25,925 nt of DNA from JAJFVC01 sp039698075 (GTDB taxonomy: Bacteria; Planctomycetota; Planctomycetia; Pirellulales; Thermoguttaceae), in contig JBDKTJ010000183.1 of NCBI GenBank assembly GCA_039698075.1, forward strand, positions 1 through 25,925, read 5' to 3'. Under the pieces are notes generated by a model, which worked only from the letters and a program-made list of their open reading frames with translations, did not search any database and was not told the origin of the DNA. The position numbers and the translations under genes are program-made. Shown here piece after piece: positions 15,298 through 23,818 of this stretch. Position 1 is the stretch's first letter. Each line of letters begins with the position of its first letter.

Positions 15298-16302
15298 CTA
15301 CGCCTGTTCCTGGCGATCGCAGAGCGTCAGCGACCGGGCGAACTCGCGATTCTGCAAGTACCAGTCGACGCAACGTCGAAGTCCCTCTTCCATCGCGACG
15401 TGCGGCTGCCAGTCGAGCAATCGCCGCGCTTTGGACGTGTCGGCCCAGGTGGTCGGGACGTCGGCCGGATGCGAGGGCCGATACTCGATCTTGGCTTCCC
15501 GGCCGATCATTGCGGAGATCCGATCGATGACCTCCTTCAACGAAACAGCGCCGTTGCCGCCGAGATTGACGATCTCGTAGCCCAACGGACGCAGCGCGGC
15601 GATCGTGCCCGCGGCGATGTCGTCGACAAAGGTGAAGTCGCGGCTCTGGGAACCGTCGCCGAACACGATGATCGGCTCTCCTTCGGCGATCCGGCGAATG
15701 AAGCGGAAAATGCTCATGTCAGGCCGACCCGCGGGCCCATACACGGTGAAATACCGCAAGATGGAAACATCGAGCCCATGAAGGTGATGGTAGGAATACG
15801 CGACGGTCTCGGCGGCTTTTTTGGACGCGGCGTACGGCGACAACGGCCGGCTGGTGTCGGTATCCTCCTGGTACGGCATGGGGTTGTCCTTGCCATACAA
15901 GCTAGACGTCGATGCCAGCAAAAACTTGCGAACGCCCGAGCGCCGGCACAGATCGAGCAGGTTCAGCGTGCCGCCGCAGTTGGTCTGGAAGTAGATCCAC
16001 GGGCTGGTGACTGAAGGCCGGACGCCGGCGCGCGCCGCCAGATTGATCACGGCCGAGAACGGAGGCCTGTCGCCTTGGACGGCGAAAATCGGCTCCATGG
16101 CGGCCAGATCGGTAATGTCCAGCGGCTGGAAAACGAAACGATCGCGCCCACGCAACCGCTCCAGCCGCCATTGTTTCAGCCTGGGGTCATAGGCGTCGTT
16201 CAAGTTGTCGACGCCCGTGACCGCGTGGCCGGCGTCGAGCAGCATCGCGGCGATTCTCGAACCGATCGCGCCCGCGCAACCGGTCAACAAATAGTGTTCC
16301 AT
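15298..16302 (-). CDS. NAD-dependent UDP-sugar epimerase/dehydratase
   Basis: A 334-aa extended short-chain dehydrogenase that most resembles UDP-glucuronate 4-epimerases. Visible are the NAD motif TGCAGAIG (7-14), the catalytic Tyr157 and Lys161 in YAASK, the active-site STSS (131-134), the substrate loop RYFTVYGPAGRPDMS (183-197) and RDFTFVDD further on. It would interconvert a UDP-uronic acid or a related UDP-sugar to feed glycan synthesis. I use the ATG at 16302, preceded by ggtggtg; a TTG four codons upstream is possible. It follows the UDP-sugar dehydrogenase by 57 bp and probably shares its transcript, and it converges with the hydrogenase protease gene. Confidence 0.87.
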   Translation of the reverse strand: MEHYLLTGCAGAIGSRIAAMLLDAGHAVTGVDNLNDAYDPRLKQWRLERLRGRDRFVFQPLDITDLAAMEPIFAVQGDRPPFSAVINLAARAGVRPSVTSPWIYFQTNCGGTLNLLDLCRRSGVRKFLLASTSSLYGKDNPMPYQEDTDTSRPLSPYAASKKAAETVAYSYHHLHGLDVSILRYFTVYGPAGRPDMSIFRFIRRIAEGEPIIVFGDGSQSRDFTFVDDIAAGTIAALRPLGYEIVNLGGNGAVSLKEVIDRISAMIGREAKIEYRPSHPADVPTTWADTSKARRLLDWQPHVAMEEGLRRCVDWYLQNREFARSLTLCDRQEQA

Positions 16303-16359
16303 CACCACCAGCAATATCCGATGTTGTTAAGGGAAAGGCGAGTCGAAAACCACGCTGCG

Positions 16360-17736
16360 TCACGCCTTCCGGATCTTTTCGCGGCCCTCGCGGACCTTCT
16401 GCGTGGCGTTGCGCGAGTCGACCACCAACGGAGCATGACGCACGATCATGTCGTAATCGTACGAGGAGTGATCCGTTGCGACCAAGATGCAATCTTGGCT
16501 GGCCAGAAATTCCGGCGTCAACTCGACGCTATCCATGGCGATATGGAAATGGCGGGTCTTGGGCAAGTGCGGGATGTGCGGATCGTTGTACGACACCACC
16601 GCGCCGCCCTGTTGCAGCAGTTCGATCAGCGTAAACGAAGGGCTTTCCCGCGCGTCGTCCACGTCTTTCTTATAGGCGACCCCCAGCACGCAGACCTTGC
16701 TGCCGCGCAACGACTTCGAATGGTCGTTCAACGCATCCACCAAGCGATCGACGACGTACTGCGGCATGTTCGTGTTGATTTCGCCGGCCAACTCGATGAA
16801 CCGCGTGGTCATGCCGTGGCAGCGGGCGAGCCACGTGAGATAGAACGGGTCGATCGGAATGCAGTGTCCGCCGAGCCCCGGGCCGGGATAAAACGCCTGG
16901 AACCCGAACGGCTTGGTCTTCGCCGCGGCGATCACTTCCCAGACGTCGATGCCCATGCGATCGAACAACGTCTTCAATTCGTTGACCAACGCGATATTGA
17001 CCGCACGATAGGTGTTTTCCAGAATCTTGCAGGCCTCGGCGACCTCGCACGAATTGACGGCCACGACGTCCGGCATGCCTTGCCCATAGAGCGCCACGGC
17101 CAAGTCGCGGCTGAGCGGTTCGGAGCCGCCGACCACCTTCGGAATGTTGCCGGCCGTGAAGTCGGGATTGCCCGGATCTTCGCGCTCGGGACTGTAGGCC
17201 AGATAAAAGTCCTTGCCCAACACGAGGCCGGTCTTTTCCAAGATGGGCAAAACGACGTCGCGGGTCGTGCCGGGGTAGGTGGTGCTTTCCAACACAACGA
17301 GCTGTCCCGGCCGCAGATGAGCGGCGACCTGACGGGCGGTCTCTTCGACAAAGAACAAATCGGGATCGCGGCTTTGGTTCAACGGCGTCGGCACGCAAAT
17401 CAACAGGGCGTCGGCCTCCGTCAGGCGACTCATGTCGGCGGTTGGCGCGAATTGTCCTTGGCGGACGCAACGGTCGATCCACTCCGACGAGATGTGCTCG
17501 ATGTAGCTTTGGCCCGCCAACAGATGCTTGACTTTCTCGGCATCGACGTCGAATCCGAGCGTCTTGAAGCCGGCGGCGACAAACGTGCGAATCAACGGCA
17601 AGCCGACGTAGCCGAGGCCGATGACGCCGACTTTGGCCGTCTTGTTGCGGATGGCCTTCATCAACGGCAGGTCAGCCGAAATGTCTGCCGGGGACTTCAT
17701 CTGGTTTGATTGTCGTGACTGCGATCCACTCTGCAT
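16360..17736 (-). CDS. UDP-N-acetylsugar / UDP-sugar 6-dehydrogenase
   Basis: A 458-aa nucleotide-sugar dehydrogenase of the WbpA/WecC type. It oxidises C6 of a UDP-sugar to the uronic acid with two NAD+. Domains: an N-terminal Rossmann fold with VGVIGLGYVGLPL (36-48); CVPTPLN (114-120); ESTTYPGTT (150-158); and the catalytic Cys292 in GPGLGGHCIPIDP (285-297), followed by the C-terminal UDP-binding domain with GVAYKKDVDDARESPS. The sequence suits UDP-GlcNAc or UDP-ManNAc dehydrogenases better than UDP-glucose dehydrogenase, but the substrate is not certain. The ATG at 17736 has ctcctt on the plus strand (17745-17750, aaggag in the mRNA) 8 bases upstream. It starts a two-gene unit with the epimerase. 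Confidence 0.88.
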   Translation of the reverse strand: MQSGSQSRQSNQMKSPADISADLPLMKAIRNKTAKVGVIGLGYVGLPLIRTFVAAGFKTLGFDVDAEKVKHLLAGQSYIEHISSEWIDRCVRQGQFAPTADMSRLTEADALLICVPTPLNQSRDPDLFFVEETARQVAAHLRPGQLVVLESTTYPGTTRDVVLPILEKTGLVLGKDFYLAYSPEREDPGNPDFTAGNIPKVVGGSEPLSRDLAVALYGQGMPDVVAVNSCEVAEACKILENTYRAVNIALVNELKTLFDRMGIDVWEVIAAAKTKPFGFQAFYPGPGLGGHCIPIDPFYLTWLARCHGMTTRFIELAGEINTNMPQYVVDRLVDALNDHSKSLRGSKVCVLGVAYKKDVDDARESPSFTLIELLQQGGAVVSYNDPHIPHLPKTRHFHIAMDSVELTPEFLASQDCILVATDHSSYDYDMIVRHAPLVVDSRNATQKVREGREKIRKA

Positions 17737-18090
17737 TTGCCATTCTCCTTCAACACGCGAAAGAAAAGACTCGACCAATGTGACAATTTATCCGGCAACC
17801 GCCGGAGTGAAGAGCCGAAATGTCGTAAAGACAAATGTCTATTATTGACTCGTTTTTTTGGGAATGCAAGCGAGTGAAAAAAACGCCCCGCCGAACGCCC
17901 TGGCAGGCCCGTCCGCACGGCGATGGGTTGCTCTGCTTTCTCCCTAAATTGCGAAAATTACCGCCAATGGCGGGGGGCAGCCTGTCGAAATCGAGCGATC
18001 GGCGGGCTCGGCAACGCACTGCGGGCAAGGAGGCCGCCGGTCATGCCGCAGTGGTCAACCGCGTGGACCGCATCCACCCAAGGACTCCGA
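17737..18090. other. Intergenic region between the acyl-sugar unit and the UDP-sugar genes
   Basis: 354 bp with no supported gene. It holds the candidate minus-strand promoter at 17841-17869, a small hairpin tccggc/gccgga (17791-17806, loop aacc) in the predicted leader, and a repeated aatgtc. No clear terminator for the upstream GNAT gene was found. Confidence 0.5.
17841..17869 (-). promoter_or_regulatory. Candidate promoter for the UDP-sugar dehydrogenase gene
   Basis: On the minus strand TTGCAT (17869-17864) and AATAAT (17846-17841, five of six) are 17 bp apart, in an unusually A/T-rich patch. A leader of about 100 bases would follow. Confidence 0.4.
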
Positions 18091-19221
18091 TCACAAATGA
18101 ATGGGGCCGTCGCCGTCGCCGCGGTTGAAATGGAAGGTCGCGGCGTTTTCCGCCAACGGTTGCAGCCGAGCGGCCAGCTTCGGCGACGCAAGAAAAGGCA
18201 GATTGGACGGGCCCTCCATGAATCCGCAGTCTCGAAGCGCTCGGCCCCAAGCCAGACTGCACTGACTGGAAATGAGCAGATCGGCGCCGCCCGACTCGAG
18301 GACATCGCGGGCGCAAGCCACGACGTCGCCGGCGTCGTCCGGACGGGCGAGGCAATCGACCAGCGTTCCGACGCGCATGTCGCCGAATTGCTTATGCCCG
18401 GCCATCGGCGTGTTCAACAGCACCGCCCAGCCGATGACGTCTCCGTCGCGCGCAACCTTCAGCCGGATGAATCGTGGATTGCCCGACGGATACAGCATAT
18501 CGAGGATCGGCCGGTCGCGCACGGCGATCAGCGAATAGTCGTTCTTCGAGCGATGCCAGACCGAGTCGACCCAATCGGAGAACTCCGGGACCATCTCATA
18601 CGTGACGCCGGAAGCTCGGCGGCGCTTGCCCTGAAATTGTTGCAGCGATTTGACGCCGAGCCACCCGGCGCCGGTGCAACGCAACACGTCGAACAGCCAT
18701 CGTCGTGCGGGCGAATTCCTTAGAAAGGCGATGTTTTTCAGGAAGGCGCCCGGATGCACAACGCGAAACCAAAAAGGGACCGTCGCTGTTTGCCAATGCA
18801 ACGTGAGCAGAAAACGCGGACTGGCGCCGTGAACTCCGCCACCGCCCAGGCCCCACAGATACGGCTGCCGACGAAGGGCGTCCACGTACAACTGCAAGGC
18901 AACCGCCGTGAAATCGCGGTTGATGATGCCCTCGGAGATCGGCAGTTGGTAGTCTGCCAATTCAACCCGTTCTCCTTTCAGCAGAAAGGGTTGACGCTTC
19001 AGGATATAGCCGCCACGCACGATCGACTGTTCATCGACGGCGACGAAACACTCCTGATAGAGATCCACCCCAGGCCGTCGAGGCAGCCACTTGGGGACGT
19101 GCGACTCGGCAAACTGTGTCGAGTAATGGTTGCGGTCAAGAGACGCGGCGGCAAGCCGGGCGTTGAACGCTCGGACCGCCGGTTCGTGCTCGGCCGCATA
19201 CGGAACGATCTTGATGCTCAC
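18091..19221 (-). CDS. GNAT-family acyltransferase of a polysaccharide locus
   Basis: A 376-aa protein that looks like a GNAT acyltransferase found in surface-glycan loci. The acyl-CoA-loop-like segment is WGLGGGG (123-129), followed by the motif PFWFRVVHPGAFL (149-161), which I associate with this group. The C-terminal half (about 200-360) may be a second GNAT-like fold, ending in GDGDGP. In context it is the best candidate to transfer the acyl group made by the neighbouring carrier-protein enzymes onto an amino or hydroxy sugar; this is inference. The start is GTG at 19221, overlapping the stop of the FkbH-like gene as GTGA, which indicates translational coupling. It is the last gene of the unit. 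Confidence 0.72.
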   Translation of the reverse strand: MSIKIVPYAAEHEPAVRAFNARLAAASLDRNHYSTQFAESHVPKWLPRRPGVDLYQECFVAVDEQSIVRGGYILKRQPFLLKGERVELADYQLPISEGIINRDFTAVALQLYVDALRRQPYLWGLGGGGVHGASPRFLLTLHWQTATVPFWFRVVHPGAFLKNIAFLRNSPARRWLFDVLRCTGAGWLGVKSLQQFQGKRRRASGVTYEMVPEFSDWVDSVWHRSKNDYSLIAVRDRPILDMLYPSGNPRFIRLKVARDGDVIGWAVLLNTPMAGHKQFGDMRVGTLVDCLARPDDAGDVVACARDVLESGGADLLISSQCSLAWGRALRDCGFMEGPSNLPFLASPKLAARLQPLAENAATFHFNRGDGDGPIHL

Positions 19222-21068
19222 GGCGCCTCCGAGGCGTCTTGGATGAACTCGCAGACGCGAATCGGGCCTTGCGTCAACGGAAAGACGTAACGCCGTGGGC
19301 TGTCCGCGAGCGACTCAAAGCCCATCTGCGAATACAGGTTGCTCACCAACGCGTTTTTTTCGGTGGGAACATACTCGCCGATCACGGTGGCCGCGCCGTC
19401 CGCCTTGGCGGCGGTCAACAGGCACGCGCCCATATAGTCTTCCATCTTTCGCCCCAGGACGCGGCAACTCATCAGCCACGTGTCGATCCGCCACTGGCCG
19501 CCGTTCTTTTCGGCGAGAAGAACGCCGATCAAGCCGTGGTCGCCAAAACGATCGGCCAAGCGGAACCAGTGGCACCACCAGTTGGGCGAGGAAGACATCG
19601 CCCGGACTTGGTCTTCGGTATAACGGCGCGTCGTCAGGTTAAATTGATTGGTTTTGTTGATCAATTGCGTTACGCGAACCAGCGTCGCGGCGTCGACGGG
19701 TCCGTGGCGGCCGACCAACCCCAGGCCGTTCAAGAACGATTCCATCGACGGCGACTCGGCTTCGGCCGCCGCTCGGGCCGCGTTGCTTCGATAGCCCTCG
19801 TGCCGATTCAAATCCTCTTCGGTCAGCGCGACGGTTTCGAAATACATGTTCCGCCGCAGCGACGCCAACATGTCCCATGGTTTGTTGCCGCACTCGGGCA
19901 CGGCGACTTGCGGCAACTGAGCCCGGACCAGCGCGCGCTCCAGCGGGTTGTCGTCGAGAAACACGAAACTATCGAGCCCCAGCGACAGTTCCTTGGCGAT
20001 CTTTTTCAGATTGGTCGGTTTGTCGTCCCAATTGGCCGCGAACGCCGCGAAATCGTCGCGTTTCAGCAACATCGCGTCATGTTGTCGGAACGGCAGCTCC
20101 GCATCGGCCAGGTTGTTCTTCGAGCAAACGGCCAGAAGCACGCCGCGTTGCTTGAGTTCCATCAAGTAACGCTGCAGTTCGGCATAGCCCTCGCCTTCCG
20201 CGGAAGACGGCCCGATGCGGATGCCTTCAAGCAAATCCTCGCCGATGACGCCGCCCCAAAGGGTGTTGTCGAGATCGACCGCCAACACTTTCGCGGAAAG
20301 TCCCAGCGCCGACGCGATATGCGCGACAAGGTGATCGGCCATCACGGGCAGCGCGGCCGAAGACGGATATTGTTTCACGGCGTGCCACTCGGCATCCGAC
20401 CCATAGCCCGGCCCGACTTCGGCGGCCATGGCGTTGGCGTCGAGGAACGAAACGCCGCGAGGAAGATCCGCCGAAAGAGCCTCGTTCGCCCGGACGATCA
20501 CGCGCCGGCGTCCCTGGGGCAAAACGTCCTCCAGACTTCCCCAAGCGCCGCCCGACGGAGCGTCGAATCCCAGTTGCACGATGTGACAGGGACTGACGTC
20601 CGTGAGGATTTTCCAATAGCCGCGCAAATCCGCGACGAAATCCATTGCCGTCTGGTTGCCGCCGAAGGGTGGCAGGCCGAGATCGCGGTGATTCAACAGA
20701 ATCGCGGCGAAATCCGGGCGGAATTGGTGGAGGCCCGAGTTCGGATCGAGAATTTCCTGCCGATAATTGCCGAAAACGCCTTCGTAGACGTCCAGCTTAA
20801 TCCCGCGTCGGAAGGCCGAAGCCTTGAGCACGGGCGACAGCAGCGAGGTGGTCGAACTGGACAACAACGCAAGTTTGATCGCGCGACGGGGACGCCATGC
20901 GTCGGACGCCGCGAGCCGACTCAGCAGTTTTTCCGATTTGACGAAGAACGGATAGGGCGGAAAGGTCTGCAAAGCCGCCAAGAAGTCGGCCACGGCTTCC
21001 GGAAAGCGGTTTTCTCGGACCGCGATTCTTGCACTTTGCAGCAGAAGGTTGGCGTCGCCGAGGCTCAA
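19218..21068 (-). CDS. FkbH-like HAD-superfamily protein
   Basis: A 616-aa HAD-IIIC protein. The phosphatase motif is AVDLDNTLWGG, with Asp265, Asp267 and Thr269; VCSKNN (about 316) and VFLDDNPLER (about 373-382) are the further HAD motifs. An N-terminal domain (about 60-250) precedes the HAD core, and a C-terminal GNAT-like domain (about 460-600) contains LINKTNQFNLTTRRY. Characterised FkbH proteins take 1,3-bisphosphoglycerate, remove phosphate and load glycerate onto an acyl carrier protein. The small ACP gene directly upstream is the obvious partner. The start is TTG at 21068, overlapping the ACP stop as TTGA. Other relatives in O-antigen loci handle different acyl groups, so the product is uncertain. 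Confidence 0.85.
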   Translation of the reverse strand: MSLGDANLLLQSARIAVRENRFPEAVADFLAALQTFPPYPFFVKSEKLLSRLAASDAWRPRRAIKLALLSSSTTSLLSPVLKASAFRRGIKLDVYEGVFGNYRQEILDPNSGLHQFRPDFAAILLNHRDLGLPPFGGNQTAMDFVADLRGYWKILTDVSPCHIVQLGFDAPSGGAWGSLEDVLPQGRRRVIVRANEALSADLPRGVSFLDANAMAAEVGPGYGSDAEWHAVKQYPSSAALPVMADHLVAHIASALGLSAKVLAVDLDNTLWGGVIGEDLLEGIRIGPSSAEGEGYAELQRYLMELKQRGVLLAVCSKNNLADAELPFRQHDAMLLKRDDFAAFAANWDDKPTNLKKIAKELSLGLDSFVFLDDNPLERALVRAQLPQVAVPECGNKPWDMLASLRRNMYFETVALTEEDLNRHEGYRSNAARAAAEAESPSMESFLNGLGLVGRHGPVDAATLVRVTQLINKTNQFNLTTRRYTEDQVRAMSSSPNWWCHWFRLADRFGDHGLIGVLLAEKNGGQWRIDTWLMSCRVLGRKMEDYMGACLLTAAKADGAATVIGEYVPTEKNALVSNLYSQMGFESLADSPRRYVFPLTQGPIRVCEFIQDASEAP

Positions 21069-21307
21069 GTGTCCGCCCTCACGTGGTTGTCGATGGCCTT
21101 CAATAGATCGCCCACGGTGTCGACGGAGGAGATTTCATCCTCGGAAAACCGGACTTGAAACTCGTCCTCGAGGGTCAGGATCAGCTTCACATGCGCCACG
21201 GAATCCCAGTCGCTCACGTCGGCGCGACGCGTGGAAGGCGAAACGGTCATCGCGTCCTTATCGAAGACTTGGCGAAAGATTTCCTGCACCGCGGCAACTC
21301 GATCCAT
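21065..21307 (-). CDS. Acyl carrier protein (partner of the FkbH-like protein)
   Basis: An 80-aa acidic helical protein with the phosphopantetheine site DSVAH, Ser36, and the usual EDEFQVRFSEDEI stretch of helices II-III. It must be modified by a phosphopantetheinyl transferase, not present here. The ATG at 21307 has gagga 6 bases upstream. It overlaps the next gene by 4 bp (TTGA). As in tetronate and related pathways it probably carries the acyl unit made by the FkbH-like enzyme. It differs clearly from the second carrier protein of the unit, suggesting two separate acyl channels. Confidence 0.88.
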   Translation of the reverse strand: MDRVAAVQEIFRQVFDKDAMTVSPSTRRADVSDWDSVAHVKLILTLEDEFQVRFSEDEISSVDTVGDLLKAIDNHVRADT

Positions 21308-21326
21308 GTTTCATCCTCGCAGATTT

Positions 21327-21743
21327 CTAGAGTTCATATTCCAACAATTCCACGGGAATTCCGTCGCGTCCCATCAGCCAGGCGATGCGGCGATTGGAAA
21401 ACGCCTTTGCGGGAACCGGTGCGTGCAGCAACAGCATGCCGCCCTCGCGCAGCCGGCGACAGTCTTCCTCAATGTCGGACGTCAAATAGCACAAGTGATT
21501 CAGTCCCGCCCCTTTTTTCAGCGCGTTGGCGAGTTTGCTCCGTGGGCCGTCGGGCGCGACCAACTCCACTTGCGGCGACGAATCCGCCAAGCTCATGAGC
21601 TGAATGTGCGCCGTCTGGACGGGATCGTGCACCCGCTCGCCGTTCACGCGATAGCCGAATCGCGACGAATAGCTTTCGACCGCCTTGGCGATGTCGGGAA
21701 CCAAAATCCCGATGTGATGAAGTTCGAATGGCTGGCAATTCAT
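21327..21743 (-). CDS. VOC-superfamily protein (glyoxalase / methylmalonyl-CoA epimerase-like)
   Basis: A 138-aa protein with two beta-alpha-beta-beta-beta modules. The four metal-ligand positions appear intact: His10 (HHIGILV), Glu60 (QVELVAP), His83 (LNHLCYL) and Glu132 (PVELLEYEL). Spacing and length resemble methylmalonyl-CoA epimerase, which would fit a carrier-linked acyl substrate, but VOC proteins have many activities and the sequence does not decide. It starts four bases after the SDR stop codon without a clear ribosome binding site, so translation is probably coupled. Confidence 0.75.
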   Translation of the reverse strand: MNCQPFELHHIGILVPDIAKAVESYSSRFGYRVNGERVHDPVQTAHIQLMSLADSSPQVELVAPDGPRSKLANALKKGAGLNHLCYLTSDIEEDCRRLREGGMLLLHAPVPAKAFSNRRIAWLMGRDGIPVELLEYEL

Positions 21744-21747
21744 AAGA

Positions 21748-22491
21748 CTACTGGGCGGAAAGCCCCCCGTCCACGGTGAGAATGCTCCCGGTCATCCATC
21801 GTGCATCGTCGGAAAGCAAAAAAGCGACGACGCCCGCAACATCCTCCGGTTGGCCGAGTCCCAGCAAATGTTGTTTGGCGACGGCCGCTCGTTGTTCGTC
21901 GTTCAGTCGCGACATCCAGCCTTCGCTCATGGCGGTTTGAATCACGCCGGCGACAATCACGTTGACCCGGATGTGGCGCGGCGCGAGCTCAACGGCGGCC
22001 ACTCGCGCGGCGGAAATAATCGCGCCTTTGGCGGCGGAATAGGCCGCGAAAGAGGCCGTGCCACGCATGGCCGCCACGGAGGAAAACCAAACGACGCCGC
22101 CGCCCGCCTTGTTCGCCGCCTTGGCGAAGGCTCCCGTCGCCAACAAAGCCGTCGCGACGTTCGCTTCAAACGCTTGGTCGATCGATTCGCGGTTGAGGAC
22201 TGAAATAGGACGCATCGCGTGAAAACCGGAACATACCACCATGCCGTCGAATCCGCCGCGTTGCCGGCCGATTTGAACGAGGGGTTGCAATTGTTCTTGG
22301 ACGGCGCAATCGGCCACGACGATCTTGTGTCCCGAGCCTGGAAGCGCCGCAATCGCCAAACGCAGCTTGTCCTCCTGTCGCCCCACGAGGACCAGCGATG
22401 CGCCTTCTTCGGCCAATCGTCGGGCGGCGGACTGTCCGATGCCGGAATAACCACCGACTATGAGAATGCACTTTCCTTCAAAACGGTTCAT
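21748..22491 (-). CDS. Short-chain dehydrogenase/reductase, 3-oxoacyl-ACP reductase-like
   Basis: A 247-aa classical SDR. The cofactor motif is GGYSGIG (13-19), the catalytic set Ser138, Tyr151 and Lys155 (YSAAK), and the C-terminus ends WMTGSILTVDGG, as in FabG-type reductases. Next to a ketoacyl synthase III and two carrier proteins it most likely reduces a 3-oxoacyl thioester to the 3-hydroxyacyl form. GRQ (37-39) after strand 2 is compatible with NADPH. I use the ATG at 22491, 4-5 bases after ggagga. A GTG at 22506 overlaps the synthase stop as GTGA and is an alternative. Confidence 0.85.
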   Translation of the reverse strand: MNRFEGKCILIVGGYSGIGQSAARRLAEEGASLVLVGRQEDKLRLAIAALPGSGHKIVVADCAVQEQLQPLVQIGRQRGGFDGMVVCSGFHAMRPISVLNRESIDQAFEANVATALLATGAFAKAANKAGGGVVWFSSVAAMRGTASFAAYSAAKGAIISAARVAAVELAPRHIRVNVIVAGVIQTAMSEGWMSRLNDEQRAAVAKQHLLGLGQPEDVAGVVAFLLSDDARWMTGSILTVDGGLSAQ

Positions 22492-22502
22492 GGCGTCCTC
22501 CG

Positions 22503-23579
22503 TCACTCTGTTTCGACATGCACGTCCACGTCGCCGGGCACCGCGGCATCGGCGTCATCCGGCCATCGTAAAGAGAACGTGCCCCAAGAGAGCCCTCCGC
22601 CAAAGGAACACAAAAGAGTCCGGCTTCCCGGCTTCACCTTGCCTTCGCGCCATGCATGCGCCAGAAGCGACGGCAACGAGGCGCCGCTGCTGTTGCCGGC
22701 GTGTTCAAGGTAGTAAAATCGCTTTTCGTCCGGAACATTCAGGCCTTTATACAACAAATCGATCATCGTTTTGTTGGCCTGATGAAAAAGGACCAAATCA
22801 AAATCGGAAACGGCGAGGTTGCGGCGTCGCAGCATCTCCTTGAGAAAGTCCTTGATCTTGTAAAGAGCAAAATGGAAGATGGCCGGCCCGTCCATGAAAA
22901 TCTGTTCTTGATTGCGGACGCAGCCCGACGCGTCGGTTTCTTCGACGCGCGTCGCCGGGCTGGCCGGCAACCGAGCCCCGCCGGCCGGAACGATCAGCCG
23001 ATCGAAATCCTTGCCCGAGGTCCCCGTTTCGATGAACTCGACGCCTCCGGCGCCGACCGGCGACGCCTCGAAGAGCGTTGCGGCCGCTCCATCGCCGTGC
23101 AAGGTGGCCAAGCCGCGATCATTCGGGTTGATCAACGTCGTCAACGCGTCGCCGTTGAGCAGCAAGACTCGCCGCGCGGTCTCCGCAACAATCATGGAGT
23201 GCGCCACGAGCGTTCCAAAGACAAACGACGCACACGCCTGGTTCATGTCGAACGTCGCGCAACGTTCCGGCAGCCCCAAGTCCGCCTGCAATTTGGAGGC
23301 CGTCGCCGGGATGCGGTAGTCGGGCGTTTGCGAGACGAAAATCAAGGCGTCGATCGACGCCGGATCGATCGCGGAGTGCTGCAGCAGTCGCCGCGCCGCG
23401 GCCAACGCCAAATCGGACGCACACTGTCCCGGCGCCACCACGCGACGATCGCGGATGCCCGACATCCGGTAAATCGACGCCACATGCCGTTCGCCGAATC
23501 GCGCAACCAAATCTTCGTAGCTCAAAACGGTTGCGGGCAAGGCGTGGGCGATGGAGCGAATTGTGGACGTAATTTGCAC
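22503..23579 (-). CDS. 3-oxoacyl-ACP synthase III family protein (FabH-like)
   Basis: A 358-aa thiolase-fold condensing enzyme. The catalytic triad is intact: Cys116 (NQACASF), His266 (FHQANK) and Asn296 (HAGNSSGASLP). It would condense a short acyl-CoA with a malonyl- or other acyl-ACP, or attach an acyl group to a carrier protein. It is longer than housekeeping FabH (about 320 aa) and has the C-terminal sequence SFGGGLSWG common to non-housekeeping members. The start is GTG at 23579 with aagga 8 bases upstream, overlapping the end of the carrier-protein gene. Its location between a dedicated ACP and an SDR argues for a specialised acyl product rather than membrane lipid synthesis. Confidence 0.88.
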   Translation of the reverse strand: MQITSTIRSIAHALPATVLSYEDLVARFGERHVASIYRMSGIRDRRVVAPGQCASDLALAAARRLLQHSAIDPASIDALIFVSQTPDYRIPATASKLQADLGLPERCATFDMNQACASFVFGTLVAHSMIVAETARRVLLLNGDALTTLINPNDRGLATLHGDGAAATLFEASPVGAGGVEFIETGTSGKDFDRLIVPAGGARLPASPATRVEETDASGCVRNQEQIFMDGPAIFHFALYKIKDFLKEMLRRRNLAVSDFDLVLFHQANKTMIDLLYKGLNVPDEKRFYYLEHAGNSSGASLPSLLAHAWREGKVKPGSRTLLCSFGGGLSWGTFSLRWPDDADAAVPGDVDVHVETE

Positions 23580-23590
23580 GTATCGAGTCC

Positions 23591-23818
23591 TTATGGCTTT
23601 TTGGAGGCGACCAGTTTTTCGATGTCGCCGAAGGTCTGAAGCCCCAGCATTTCTTCGGGGCCGATCTCGCTGCCCACGGCGTCGCCGACCAGCACCATGA
23701 TCGTAAGAACCATGACAGAGTCCCAGAATTCCAGATCGGCCAACGGTTTGTCGCTGGTCAGTTCGGCCGGGGCAACGTTCAACTCGTTCGCAATCGCTTG
23801 TTTCAGTTGTTCATCCAT
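23591..23818 (-). CDS. Acyl carrier protein, second type
   Basis: A 75-aa carrier protein with the attachment site WDSVMVL, Ser34. The motif has an aromatic residue before DS and lacks the typical DSL, and helix III differs from the ACP at 21065-21307, so the two are not recent duplicates. Its ATG overlaps the end of the glycosyltransferase gene by 8 bases, a tight coupling. It probably serves the adjacent ketoacyl synthase III. Confidence 0.85.
   Translation of the reverse strand: MDEQLKQAIANELNVAPAELTSDKPLADLEFWDSVMVLTIMVLVGDAVGSEIGPEEMLGLQTFGDIEKLVASKKP

Noticed and set aside
17923..18723. 266-codon plus-strand frame covering the 17.9-18.7 kb region
   Set aside because: Mostly antisense to the GNAT gene, no ribosome binding site and no recognisable motifs.
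19239..21158. 639-codon open frame on the plus strand across the FkbH-like gene
   Set aside because: Antisense of a well-supported FkbH gene; composition-driven shadow frame.
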